64,000 bases of DNA from Neopestalotiopsis rosae (Eukaryota; Ascomycota; Sordariomycetes; Amphisphaeriales; Sporocadaceae), in NCBI GenBank assembly GCA_023078685.1, contig JALGAS010000002.1, forward strand, positions 2,976,001 to 3,040,000, in the 5' to 3' direction. A program made the translations under genes and the position numbers. This document shows positions 1 through 11,446 of this stretch, piece after piece; the first letter of the stretch is position 1; each line of letters opens with the position of its first letter. Under the pieces are notes generated by a model. It saw nothing but the letters and a program-made list of their open reading frames with translations. It had not been told where the DNA came from and searched no databases.

Positions 1-1179
1 CTCCAGGATCTCGGTCTGTATGTCGAGCATCTCGTCAAAGATCTCGGTCGTCGAGGACATGTTGGGCTCCGTCCAGGCAAACATTTCGACCTTGTTGAAC
101 TCGTGTACCCGGTACAGGCCCTTTGTGTCCACGCCGCGCGCGCCTGCCTCGGCCCGGTAGCATCGCGAGACACCGATGCGCTTCATGGGCAAGTCGCTCT
201 CATCAATGGTGGTGTTTGCCTTCATACCCGCCAGCGGAATCTCTGCCGTGCCAGCGAGCACCAGCTCGGGCTTGCCCCGTTCCCGATCAGCTTGAGACTG
301 AGCCAGTGCGTAAATCTGTGTCTCGCCGTTCTGATCTCTGGGTTGGAAACCGCAAGCCGCGGCAATGTGCCCATATACAATACTAGGTGGTGTGACCCGC
401 CTCCAGCCATGTTTTGTGGCCACCGCAAGGGCAAAGTCGATGAGTGCCTGCTCCAACTGCGCTCCCTCGTCGAGTAGATAGTACCATCCCCAGCCGGAGG
501 ATGTCGCGGCGCCGGCAAAGTCGAGTAGTCCCAGCTCTGAGCCAATGTGCACGTGAGACCGCCAAACCCTGTCCGACTCTGCCGGTCGCGGCTCGGGATG
601 ATCGTTGATATAGGAAAGCACGAGGGCCTCGTCTCCTCGTGGTGTCTGTTCGCTTGTCAAGTTGGGGATCTGCAGGGCAAGTTCCTCGATCTCGGTGGTG
701 AGTTGGCTTTCATTGCGCTCAATGACCGAGAGCTTCTCCTTTAGCTGTTTTGCCTCCTCGAGAAGTTGTTCCTTGCTCATGTCCTTGAGCTGCAGTGTCT
801 CTGGGTTCTCCTCGCCTTGTATCGTGGCCGGGTTTGCAATCTGCCTCCGGAGCAAGTTGCTTCGCTCGCGCAGGTGGCGGCCTTCCCTCTGATGCTCCTG
901 CCATTGCTGGTGTAGATTGTTGATGCGGTCTGGATAGGTGCTCTGTGCCTTGTAATTCCTCTCCAGGCAGTTTTGTTCGTGCAACGTTGCATTCTGTCGT
1001 ATGTGCTTGATGTCAATATTTGGCCTCGGGGCAGTCGTCGGCCGTATCGAGGCAGGTTCTGCGGGACTCGAGGTTGAACTAGAGCTCAAGAGCCGCGACG
1101 ACGCGTGGAAGAAGCGCGAACTCGGAGCTTGTAGGCGGCATTGGCGGCAGACAAAGGGTCTGGCAGAGAGCCGTAACAT
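1..1179 (-). CDS. Mitochondrial seryl-tRNA synthetase, 5' part (partial)
   Basis: Class II aminoacyl-tRNA synthetase that charges tRNA-Ser; the N-terminus argues for the mitochondrial enzyme (yeast Dia4 type). One open frame of 393 codons runs from the ATG at 1179 off the left edge with no intron. Residues about 1-40 are rich in Arg, Ser and Ala with almost no acidic residues, like a mitochondrial presequence. Residues about 55-180 resemble the SerRS tRNA-binding helical arm (heptad-like, many Glu/Lys/Gln). Catalytic-domain landmarks are the TAEIPL segment and motif 2 at about 339-367 (begins RCYRAEAGARGVDTKGLYR, then HEFNKVEMF). Motif 3 lies beyond the edge. The next upstream gene region is the 3' end of the coiled-coil gene, in the same direction. 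The family call is secure; the mitochondrial location is inferred from the N-terminus. Confidence 0.93.
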   Translation of the reverse strand, partial: MLRLSARPFVCRQCRLQAPSSRFFHASSRLLSSSSTSSPAEPASIRPTTAPRPNIDIKHIRQNATLHEQNCLERNYKAQSTYPDRINNLHQQWQEHQREGRHLRERSNLLRRQIANPATIQGEENPETLQLKDMSKEQLLEEAKQLKEKLSVIERNESQLTTEIEELALQIPNLTSEQTPRGDEALVLSYINDHPEPRPAESDRVWRSHVHIGSELGLLDFAGAATSSGWGWYYLLDEGAQLEQALIDFALAVATKHGWRRVTPPSIVYGHIAAACGFQPRDQNGETQIYALAQSQADRERGKPELVLAGTAEIPLAGMKANTTIDESDLPMKRIGVSRCYRAEAGARGVDTKGLYRVHEFNKVEMFAWTEPNMSSTTEIFDEMLDIQTEILE

Positions 1180-2062
1180 GTTGAAGACAGTCCAGGACCT
1201 CGAAATGGTCCTGCTCAACTGTGTGGCCGCTGTCCGTCTCTCGTAGTTATTTTGTTCAATATGATCCGATATCTTGCGATCCGCGACTGATCAATTTTAA
1301 GTGGAGCTGAGAGAGCTGCCCCGCCGGCCGACTTGCAGGGGTAGCTTATGTACGCTCGTACTCTTTACTACAGTATTCATACTATTTCCCCGGATACTAC
1401 ATAGTATACTTCAAGCTAAAGCAGTCGATCTTAGACCTCGGAGTCCTAAAATGCATAAACAAGTCTTCCATGCAATCAGAATGGAGTTTTAATAATATTG
1501 AAAATTGCACATTCGCTCATCGTTGTGCGATCACATGTTTTAGGTTGGACTACATCAAGATAGAGTGCACACACAACGTCAGCACTGGAATCTGGGGATG
1601 TCAGTCGAGCAGAGTTAAGGTTGATTCCGAAACCAACCTTTTGCGCTTGGAGGTCTGACCGTTGGTAGTGGATGCATAATCTGAGCATGTACATTCAGAA
1701 AAACTGTCATTGAAATCGTCAGTGGATTAGCCTGTAATTCATTCGACATGTTTATTTGGAAATACATGCTGAGGCTGAAGCTGGTAACTTGTGGAGGATT
1801 AAGTGCTCGTGAAATCACTTGGGAATGCAATAATAGCGGTAGACACGGGACAAATCAAGATCACTAAATGCAATGCAGAATGAGCTTTTGACGATCTATA
1901 TTAACAAGCTACCCCTATCTGAATCGTGAATCATAATCATAGTTGGCTGAATTTTGCCCATCCTAAGAGGCCGCTGTGAACCTGAATGAAAGAACAAGCT
2001 TCTTCCAGCAATACAAGAAAAGAAAAAGAGAACTACAATATCCATCCATTATCATCAAGGCA
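1180..2062. other. Intergenic, SerRS promoter and coiled-coil gene 3' flank
   Basis: No gene supported. It separates two minus-strand genes in tandem, so it should hold the 3' UTR of the coiled-coil gene and the promoter of the synthetase. The sequence is fairly AT-rich between about 1400 and 2000. No tRNA, repeat or transposon signature was seen. Confidence 0.6.
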
Positions 2063-5000
2063 TCAAGCCGCATGCACCACGAGCTCGCCTCCCGTTCCCA
2101 CCGTCGAGTCCATCAGACTGTCGGTATCCGCTATGCTCTCCGTGCCAGAAGCACTCTCTGTGCTCAAAGCGCTCTCCGTGCCCAGAGCACTCTCTGTCCA
2201 TTCGCTGCGACTATCATAGCCCTCACTATCGTAATCCGACTCGCTCTCTGTTGTTTCCGTTTCTGTACTGGTAATAACGGTGGTGCCGAGACTACCGAGG
2301 GAAGACCTTCTGAGCGTGCCAGATTCGCTGGCATTGTCTTCGTCTCCGCCACTTTCTTCACTCTCAGGCGGCGTCACTGCAGCCATATCCTCAACTTCAC
2401 TGACAATTTCCTCTTCAGGCTCTGGTGCTGCCTCAATCTGCAGAGGAGTCTGTCGAGGAGTAGATTCGAGCGAAACATCGATCTCGGATGGTTCTTCGTC
2501 CTCGCGAACCGAGTCAATAGGCTCATTCTCTTTGTCACCGCCCAGGTCACCATATTTCTTTCCAACACCTCCCCAGCTAGTCTTGCGGGCACCAATTGGA
2601 GTCACTGGTGTGCGAACACTTTGGCTGCGTTTCAAACCACCAGTCGGTGTGTTGTTGGTGATCTGGCTCAGACTGAGGATACGACGAGAGGCGCCGGCTG
2701 GGTTGGGTGGAATCAAGCTGGCCCGACTACCGTTGACGGCCATGTTGACTGCTTTACGATGCGTTGTCGGCGACGGGGCAGGGGGACTCAGTTCATGATT
2801 GGGTGCCATGTTCGCCTTGGAAGTAGGCACACGTTTCCGAGACATGGCATCTCGACCCTTTGCACCAGACTTTGTCATCAAAAGAGCTCGAGAATGATCA
2901 AGAACACCTTCCAGAATTCGGCGCTCGAGACCCTCGGCACGAGCCTCCATGGCGTGGAGCTCCTCTCTTCTTATTTGCATGGCAGTCTCCAGAGAAGAGA
3001 CATCAGCAGTGAGACGTGTCTTTTGACGACTCAAGAATTCTTGTTCCGTCCTCAAGGCCAATATGCTCTCACGAAGCTCTTCTTCCTCCGTTCGCAGTGC
3101 TCCGACGTTTGCCTCAACATGCTCCTTTTCAGCCTGCGCCACGGCAAGAGAAATATTGGTCTCGGACAGCTTCTTTGCTGCCTCTTCTTGGGCCTTCTCG
3201 TGATCCTCGCGTTCCTCTTCGATGCGCTTGGTCTGTGCCTCCAGGAAGCTGTTGATTTCGGCTGCTGTCTGCACCACCTGGGCATGCACCTTGTCGAGAG
3301 TATCGAGCTGAGCATAGGCCTTCCCAGCAGCGTGACTGTGGTCGACCAGCTTGTCAAGTTTAGCATGCATCTCAGTGTCGTCGTACTTTTCGACAGGAGG
3401 AAGTTGGGGAAGCTCTGGCTCCTTCTCTTTGACGTCTTCGATGCTCTTCTGTAGCTCAGTCGTGGTCTTTTGCATCTCAGTCGTAGTCGTCTGGGAATGC
3501 TCGTAGTGCTGACCGACAATGAGAAGTACGTCCTTGATAGTCTCCAATATCTTGGGCTGATATTCGACGACATGGCCCTGAAGACCCTCAACGGCAGTGA
3601 CGGCAGCCTTGATCTGTTCTCGTGTGACGGAGTGTTCGTTCTTCTCGTCCGAGTGGTTTTCTTCGGATTTGGTGAACAGCTCTTCCACTCTTGTAAATAC
3701 AGTCTTGGAGGCTTCTTCCATCTTTTCCATGGACTCTGTTACGGTAGAACCCAAGGTGTCGATGAGGAGCTTGAGCTCATCAGCAACAGCCTTTGTACTG
3801 ACAACAGCAGCCTCCGTCTCAACATCCCGAACCTCACCAGACTTGTGGCGCTCTTCCATGACGAGTTCGAAAGCATCATACTTGGCAAGCAGCTCGCCAA
3901 TCTTCTCATCGATCTTGGCTCCCAAAGTCTCGGTGGTGGCTTGCAGCTTTTCGTCATTGTCGATCTTGGCGCCGGCTACACCATTCTTTGAGTCTTCGAA
4001 TTCCACCTTCATGACTTCGAACATCTCCTTCAAGTCATCAGAAACAGTGGCATTCTTGTCCATTGTTGTGCTGAGCGTTTCCAAAACTTTGCCTAGAGCC
4101 TCGAGGCCCGATGTCTCACTCTCAAGCTTGTCCTTGACCAGAGTCTGGAACTCTTCAAAGAAGGCTTTGACCTCAGTGACGCGCTCGCTTACGCCAACAA
4201 TCTCTGCCTGACGTTCTTCAAAGGCCTTCTCGTTGGCTTCCACTTGTGAGTCAAGAACGACCTTTGCCTCTCTGACAACCTCTTCCAGGCCCTTGATATC
4301 ATCCTTGGTGGGCAAGGCGGCAATGTCTGGCTTCAGGACTTCATCGATAGTCGCCTTGATGTCAAGACATGCCGCCTCAACAGCATCCACATCGGTCTTT
4401 GTTACACGTTCCGGATCTTCCAATGACTTTTCTGCACGCTCCTTCATCTCGTCAAAAGCGGCGATGATCTGGGTCACAAGAGACTCAACGGCGTTGATGT
4501 CGTCCTTCTTGGAGACCGACTCCAGGTGTAATGTGAGCAAGGAGAGGGACTCCTTGGTCTCGAGCACGAGAGCCTCCACAGTGTCAACGTGATCCTTGCG
4601 TATGGCCTGCTCTCCATCGATGAGATCGTCCAGGCGGGCTTTGGTGTTTCGCAGGATGGTTTCGATTGCCTCAACATCCTCCTTGGTGGCAGCATCTTCA
4701 AGGTTCTTGGGTGGCTTTTCCTCCTCGTCTACAGTGGCTTTTACCAGATCCTTCTGCTGAGCCAGACCAGCTACCGACTCTTGAACATTGCGCAGGAGCG
4801 CCTCCATCTCAGATAGATCTGGCTTGGCAAGGTTGGCTCGGATCAGTTCCTGCACCTCGATCAAGTCCTCCTTCGAAGGATTATTGCGCAGGAGTTCTTC
4901 CATCTCCGCAATATCACTCTTGGAAAGATGATCATGATCAGCCTGTGCTGGGGGCTCCATGGCTTCGACCTTGATTCTCAGTTGTGTAAGCATGACTTCG

Positions 5001-8000
5001 AGATTCTTAATATCGTCTTGCTTCAGTATGTCTGATGGAATCACCGCGTCCAAGACAGGACCACCGACCGGTGCTACTGCCTTATCAAGCTGGCTGCCAC
5101 TGTGCTCTCGGAATGCGTCCAGGTTGCTCTGATTTTGCTCGCGGAGGGACTCAATGCCAACGTTGTGATGATCCCGGAGGGCTTCGATTTCTTCTCGATG
5201 TTGCTCACGGAGGGAGTCAATGTCGGCTCGAATACTGTCAAGACCGGATCTGAGGGCATCAAGGACTTCGTCGTTTGCGGTGAGGTCTGTGGGCTTGTCT
5301 GCAATCTTCTCAACCGTGGCTCGGAGGTCGCCAAAACCCTCATGCATTGCATCGAGCACCTCGGTGGTACCAGCATGAGGTCGCAGCAGTTCCAGCCGTA
5401 CACGCTCGAGGCCTTCTCTGAGAGCTTCCAGGACCTCCGTATTGTCAGAGCCCTGAGGAGTGTGAGGAACCAATGATGAGTTGACAGCCTCGCGCAGAGA
5501 CTCTATCTCTTCCTGCAACATGGCCTTGGACCCGTCTGATGCTTGAGCAACGAGCTCGGATATCTCTGTCTGGAAATTGTTCAAGCTCTCTGCGAGAGTC
5601 TGAGCGATATCATCTTGGCCACTTGTGCCATTCAAGCGGTCCATGTAGCTTTCCAAGTGGGCTCGAAGTTCCTCAAAGCCATCCTTAGTGGCATCGAGTA
5701 CCTGTTCCGTGTCCCTGCCATTGGCTGCGACGTTTTGCTTGGCTTCCGCCGACACAGCTTTGAATTCGTCCTTGATGACCTGCATGATCTCCTGAAGTCT
5801 CTCTATGACCTCGCTGCTATCAGCACTGCCGGCATGAGGGACCACTGCATTCGCAAAGTCGGGAAACTCAAATGACTCGAGTCCTTGCTTCACAGCGTCC
5901 ACCATGTCCTCCTTTGAGACGTTATTGCCCAGAGCAGATTCTGCAACAGGGAACTCGAACTCCTCGAGGCACTCCCGGACAGCCTCGAGAACTTCGTCGC
6001 GAGAGAGGCTTGCAGGGGTGTCAATTGTTGGGGGCTTAAATTGCTTGAGACCTTCCACGACAGCCAAAAACACCTCGTCTCGGCTGGCACCCTGGGGAGT
6101 CTCTGGAGGCGCGAATTCTTCAAGCCCTTCCTTGAGTACAGCCAAGACTTCATCACGCTCGAGGCCGAGTTGCTCAACATGGATCTCGGGCTTGTAGGTA
6201 TCCCATGCATCCCTGACGGTCTGAAGAACGTCATCTCGGCTTAATTGATCTTCTGGGGAAAAGAGCTCCTGGCTGTCGTTGAGGGCGGCCTTCATGGCAT
6301 TGTATATCTCCTGGTAATCGATCGGGTCTCTGGTTGATTCGGCCGATTCTCGACGGTGATCTTTAAGAAGTTGGGTCATCCGGCTGCGCATCTGGTCCAA
6401 TCCTTCGATCACGATCTTCTCCATCTGCATCTTGGTGGCCGGCTCATTTGTGTCGACAGGCGCTGCGGCGCCGCCAGCAGCCACCTTGGCATTAACTTCG
6501 TCAATCCGGCGACCAATTTCTCGTCCCATACCCAGCACTTCGCCACGGAGCTCACGTACGAGAGCCTTGACCTCGGAAGTCAGACCACCACTCGCGGCAA
6601 CGCTATCCTTGACTCCGCGAATGACTTTAATGACCTCCTCATTGACGATTTCACCGCCGCGGTTGGACGGCAGCGATGCGCGTCGGCCATCCTTGTCCTG
6701 GATGAAGGCGTTGATTCTCTGCGATACTGGACTTGTTGCGCCATGGCCCCAAGCCATATCTCGGTGACTGCGGTCATCGTCGTCGTCGTCGAAGCTGAGA
6801 TTGCGACCACGAGTAATATTACCACCACCTCGACCACCACCGGCGGGGACCAGAGCAAGATGTTGGCTAGTAGACTTTAGTTCGCCAATGAGCTCCTCGA
6901 CCTTGGCGGAAGATGCGAGACCAGTGAGTCGCTCGGCGAGTTCTGTCAGACGCTCAACTGTATTTTCCTGACCGTCCTTGGTGCCCATTTCACGAATGAT
7001 CTTCTCCAAGAGAGCCAGAGTTGCAGGCGAGTCGCCTCCCACCAGAGAAGGGACGGAACTCATGGTCGAAGAGCTGATGGTCGAATCCTGGTCCATGGTC
7101 ACTGCAAAACTGGTCGGGGATGGTATTCTCGGTAACGAAAACGGCCTGGCATGTTTTGACGGCGGGCTGCCATGAGGTTTGTCCTCGATATACAGACCGC
7201 CTCGGAAGCCGTCCCGTCTGTGGTCAGCATTGATGATGATCTCGCGCAGGCTCTTGCGTATGTCCTCGTCGCGAGCGTGCGTGGCTTCTTTCAGACTCAT
7301 CAGATCTGTAGCATTATCTCTACTACGCCGGCTGAGGAGAGCCATCTCCTTTTGTAAAGCTGTGGCAATATTCGTCAAGGTGAGGATCTGATGCGACAGA
7401 CTCTCTACTGGCAATTGTGACTTGAGCATGGGTATCGAGTTATTGGTGACATTGGACAGTGGTTTCGGTATCTCGATCGAAGGTGTAGCCTCTCTCGACG
7501 AGGCGGGAGGTGGCATATTCTGAAGGGCCAGCATGGTGGCTGATTGCGGTGTAGTATTCTCGCCGAGGATCTTTCGAGTCGAGGAGCGCGTGACTGGTGT
7601 CAGGCTGTTTGACATGGGGCTCGGCCCATTCTCACTGTCAACAGACTTTGAAAAGTCTTGTACATTTTCTCGCCCACGAACCGGTGTTTGGGGTCTTCCT
7701 GACTTTTCGGGCGATCTCGACGTGCCAATGGAGCTAACAGAGTCGCGCCTCGGAGGGCCTTCGAGCAGGAAACCGAGATCCCTCACGCTAGAGGGTTGCA
7801 GAGTCTGTGTTCGTTTGTGTGGACTCGGCCTTGTGACCACGAGCGCATTCTCGCGAGCCTTCTCATTAAGGGCGGCATGTGCTGACTGAATGGCTGGTGA
7901 AGCTCGCGATGTGACGGGAGATCCAGGGTTCAGCGGTAGAGGAGCGGGTGCTCTCTCGGGATCAGAGCTATCCCACCTGCGATTTGTTAGTCGTTGAAGA

Positions 8001-8155
8001 AGTGACATGACCGCGCAGTGCTGCTTGAAGCAAAGGATAGTGATGCCTCGGAGTAAGTGGACTTACATGGGAATGAGAGCTCGGTCAGAGGTCGAGGCAG
8101 CGTGTTTGTGTCTCAGATGCCAGTCGACCGGGGCATCACGCTCGATCGGCGGCAT
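2063..8155 (-). CDS. Large repeat-built coiled-coil protein, 2000 aa, function unknown
   Basis: I do not recognise a named family; such fungal proteins are often labelled 'chromosome segregation ATPase-like' only because of coiled coil, and no ATPase motif is visible. Two exons: 8067-8155 and 2063-7976, joined over a 90-nt intron (donor GTAAGT, branch GACTAAC, acceptor GCAG). The junction gives ALIPMWDSSDPERAP and replaces an internal ATG at 8008 that lies inside the intron. Residues about 1-400 are Ser/Pro-rich and probably disordered, with a coil near 230-290. Residues about 600-1275 are built from two classes of short repeats (separate entries). Residues about 1290-1750 are long Glu/Lys-rich coiled coil. 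The C-terminal 250 residues are acidic and Ser/Thr-rich. No signal peptide or membrane segment. A scaffold, septal or cytoskeletal role is possible but unproven. Confidence 0.85.
2135..2198. repeat. Coding 36-bp tandem repeat, TES motifs
   Basis: Two copies of a unit starting GCTCTCCGTGCC lie 36 bases apart (2135 and 2171) with few differences. They encode repeated TES[AI] motifs (ALGTES, ALSTES, ASGTES) near the C-terminus of the coiled-coil protein. A short in-frame repeat of this kind can change copy number without breaking the frame. Confidence 0.8.
4245..5030 (-). repeat. Protein repeat class B in coiled-coil gene (about nine copies)
   Basis: Residues about 1012-1274 contain recurring segments of the form K-x-D-[IVL]-x2-[VLM]-E-x2-[LVI], for example KSDIAEMEELLRN, KEDLIEVQELIRA, KPDLSEMEALLRN, TKEDVEAIETILRN, KKDDINAVESLVTQI, TKTDVDAVEAACLDI and TKDDIKGLEEVVREA. 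Spacing is irregular, from about 16 to 45 residues. Each copy looks like the start of an amphipathic helix. The DNA copies have diverged, so the repeats are old. Confidence 0.75.
5150..6245 (-). repeat. Protein repeat class A in coiled-coil gene (about nine copies)
   Basis: Residues about 607-972 contain recurring segments of the form [DE]-[ED]-V-[LF]-x-A-[VLM]-[RK]-x-[GC]-[LF], for example SRDDVLQTVRDAW, RDEVLAVLKEGLEEF, RDEVFLAVVEGLKQF, RDEVLEAVRECLEEF, KEDMVDAVKQGLESF, TEQVLDATKDGFEEL, NTEVLEALREGLERV, TTEVLDAMHEGFGDL and NDEVLDALRSGLDSI. The first five are about 27-31 residues apart with Pro-containing linkers (EFAPPE, QFKPPT, EFEFPV, SFEFPD). Confidence 0.8.
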
Positions 8156-9649
8156 CTTGAAAAGTAGACGTCGACAGCGATCGTCAACGAAATGGCAATG
8201 GAATGTTGGTGTTTGAGAGACGAAGCGATATGATTAGTGTATGGCGTCTCACTTCGCTCGGTAGCTGCCGCTGGTGTGTAGGCGGATAATGTTGCGCTAC
8301 TACCTTTACTTTAGTCTGATTCGAAAACAAGAATAAAATGACAAACAGCAGAGCAAACGCTTGCGAGAAGTGCAGGCAGGCTGGCTGATGAAGAAAACTC
8401 GCAAAAAAATGACGAGGAGGGTATGAGGTGCGGGAGGAAGAGAAAATCCCAGGTTGCACGCGGTAGATAGGTAGTAGGGAAGCAACAGCGTCGGTCAAGT
8501 CTTCTCCAGGTTCAGCTATGGAGCTCGCGCGCGTTCTCTCGTGTGAACTGGTCGGTCGGGTCGATCAATCTAGCAAAGCAACGGATCGGGGGATCATTGA
8601 CATTGTTCAGCTGGTGACCTTGGTAATTATGTGGAAATGTTGTACCAAAACTCTGGGATGTCCCTGGACCACAGCCATCACCGCCTGCGGCAAAAGGTTA
8701 AAAAAGATAGCTGCATGTACACAACAAGCGTCATATGGCGCCAATGTGTTTGTCGCCAGTCGCTTGGCCGCGCAAGAGTCCCAGTTGCCGGGCAACCTCC
8801 ACCCAGAGCCACTGAGAGCCACTGAGAGCCACCTAAAAAACGACCATCTTTGGTTTCGCGGAGATCGAGCCGGCCAATCACTGCCCCACGTAACCCACCA
8901 CATCATCCACATCGTCCGCTATTCTGTCCAATTCTTAGATCGGATGGGGCCGGTTTGACGGGCTTGGGCTTAAAATCAACTTCTGTGTTTTTTCTTTTAC
9001 TTTTTCTGTTTGGTCGTACAAGTTTGAGCGCGTAGTTGGGCAGCAGTTGGACTGATAAACAAACCCATTCTCGAACGATCGAAAAGGGAATAAGGAAGAC
9101 GAGAGTCTCTTGGCCGTCCAATCAACCCGAAGCGCAAAAAAGGCAGACACATGTCGATCGCTTATTGTCAGGACTCAGCTCAGACACATTGGGAAACAAA
9201 AACTGTGGAATAACGTGGGCTGCAGCAACAACACCCCACTCAAACAAGCTACCGACCGTGATCAGTGCGCGCTGACCGTGTTTTGTTCGCGTCTGCTTAT
9301 TTGCAACAGCTTGTCCGGGTTCATCCCGTTACGCAAATGTCACTCGCACCATTCATTGCAAACTTGACCTTGAACATTACATAAGGGCCAGAACTCATGG
9401 TTCGAGCGTCGTGTTTTTTGCCAACAGGGAACGACCTGACTTGAATGTCTTGCAAAAAAGGTCCAATGCATGGACTAATTGAAATGCTATTCTAACATTA
9501 TTCTAACGTACAGTGGTCGCATTAGGGGGTATCTCATTAATATTCCACATGACTTTTTCACCAAAGAGAATATGCCACACTCCGCAATGAGAGTAACAAG
9601 AAAGAAGAAGGTAGAGGAGGACGAAGAAGTAAAAGAAGGCGACCGTGGT
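8156..9649. other. Intergenic, 1.5 kb
   Basis: No gene supported. It should hold the promoter and 5' UTR of the coiled-coil gene (near 8.2-8.5 kb) and the 3' UTR of the GMC gene (near 9.5 kb). A small direct repeat with period 10 (ACTGAGAGCC in tandem) sits at about 8805-8833. Nothing else stands out. Confidence 0.6.
8805..8833. repeat. Short tandem repeat, period 10
   Basis: The unit ACTGAGAGCC is present twice in tandem (8811-8830) with partial copies on both sides. It lies in non-coding DNA upstream of the coiled-coil gene. Confidence 0.8.
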
Positions 9650-11446
9650 CTAAAGAGCAATCTCTAGCTTTGTCGAGTCCAGTGCCAAGATCCTCTCGGC
9701 GCCCTTCTCTGCCGCCACCATGACACCAAACTGCGGGTTGACCGTCAGCGGCGACACAATCGACGCATCAATGACATGAATGTTGTCGGTGCCCATGACC
9801 TTGGTATCGGCATCGACGCAGGAGCCCAGGCGGCAGGAGCTGGACCAGTGCTGAACGGCCCCCACCGCGTAAGTCGACGGGGTGGTGATGTACGTCTTGA
9901 TCTCCTCAATGGTGGAGTTCTGCGCAAGGTTCAACGGCGTCAGCCCCTCTGCTGCGGGCGCATCTGGTGTGGATGCCGGCAGGGACTGGAAGATATTGTG
10001 GATAAAATCTGCAATGGCTTCGGCATCCCGCGGGTGCGAGTAGTAAATGTTGTTGTCGGGTCCAGGTACAAATTTGCCGTCATCCGACAGAATAACACGG
10101 CCAGACGACAACATGCCAGACGTTCCGTAAATGTTGAGCGTAATGGTGTGGTTATCGGTGAATTCGCCAAAACCATACGAGTCAATCGTGCCTTGTACAC
10201 CTGCTTGGCTTCCGTCTTCGTTGTAGATGTATCCCCAGAAGGCCGAAGTCTGCGAAGCGAAAGAATAGGGACCGCTTCGGTCCGAGAGGTAAAGGTCACG
10301 GTCGGCCGCAAGTGGATTATCATAGCTGTGAGCGTGTGACTCGATACTGGGGCTCGACAGCTCAAGGAATGTATTGGGGTTGTCAAATAGACCAGTGCCC
10401 ACAGCAGAGTTGACGATCCAGTTTGAAGAGTTATAAGGCGTGTAGGAGCTGTTCTCGAGCTTGGCCAGCATGTCGCTGGGGCCAATTCCAGAGTACATCA
10501 GAAGTCCGGGGGAAACCAGAGCACCGGCGCTTAGAACAACACGTCCGTTGGCAGCAAGCGATACTTCGATCGTTGTTCCGTTGACCTCAACAGTCACTCC
10601 GGAAGCAACACCACCAGTCCTGTTGATGTGCTTGACACGAGCGCCAGTCTGGAGATGGAAGTTACTTCTGGCAAGCGCGGTCTGGAGGTAAGTCGTGGAG
10701 GGACCACCTCGTTGGCCATTGTGGTAGTCGTACACTGGTCGACCAAATACACGCTCCTTGTTGTTGGGAACATCGTTGAAGGAAACGTTTGTAAAGCCAG
10801 CCGACTCGACGAGCCACTTTTCGGCGGCATCGTAGCCCGTCTGCCAGTAGTAATCACCGTTCTGGGAGTACGTGGTGACCGAGTTCTGCATGGCCAAGAG
10901 CCGCGCGGTCGCGTCCTTGACATCGTCAGCGTGCCAACCTTCCGGATGGTATAAATCCCAATCCGAGTCCGGTGGTTGAAAGTATAGTCCGGCATTGATT
11001 GCGCTGTTGCCACCAACAGTGCAGGCTTGGAAGCCGTTCACGACGTCAGATGGACACAATAGTTCCGAGCCGCCAGAGAAAATGCTCTTGTCTGATAAAC
11101 TGTCACATTAGTACGAGTCTTATACGGACATGTTTCCATTGGAGTGTTTCTTACAAAGCCCAGGCACGTCAACTCTGCTGAGATTTGTGCCGCTCAGCCA
11201 ATCAGGTCTCTCAGTGCCTCCAGTGATGCCATACGAGGGGCCGCCAAGTTCGAGCAGGAGCGTCTTCTTGCCGGCTTCGCTGAGCCGGTCCGCAACGACG
11301 ATGCCGGCCGTGCCAGCACCGACGACAATGGCATCCCATTGCTGAGTTTTCCAGTCTGTTGGGCAGGCGTCCCGCTGCTTGATGGGGGTCGCCGCGCATA
11401 GAGCGCCCAGATATCCGACAGTTGCGGCCACAGAAAACGACTTCAT
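9650..11446 (-). CDS. Secreted GMC oxidoreductase, cellobiose dehydrogenase-type flavodomain
   Basis: FAD-dependent alcohol/sugar oxidoreductase of the GMC family (AA3 group), predicted 577 aa. Exons 11155-11446 and 9650-11091 flank a 63-nt intron (donor GTAAGA, branch TACTAAT, acceptor ATCAG); the join reads VPGLYKSIFSGG. Residues 1-19 look like a signal peptide. The dinucleotide-binding motif GAGTAG is at 43-48. VGGNSAINAGLYFQPP is the typical FAD-contact segment. The catalytic pair is His512 (VQHWSSSC) and Asn549 (TVNPQFGV), the His/Asn arrangement seen in cellobiose dehydrogenase. There is no N-terminal haem cytochrome domain and no C-terminal cellulose-binding module, so electrons would pass to oxygen, quinones or a separate partner. 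Substrate (cellobiose, other sugar or alcohol) cannot be read from sequence. It is flanked by long non-coding DNA on its 5' side. Confidence 0.92.

Noticed and set aside
1976..3454. Open frame of 492 codons on the plus strand opposite the coiled-coil gene
   Set aside because: It lies wholly antisense to strongly supported repetitive Glu/Lys/Ser codons, which generate long antisense frames; composition is erratic and no motif is present.
2063..8155. Idea that the large coiled-coil gene is a leashin (Woronin-body tether)
   Set aside because: Leashins are much longer and I could not see their terminal conserved segments; coiled coil alone is not evidence.
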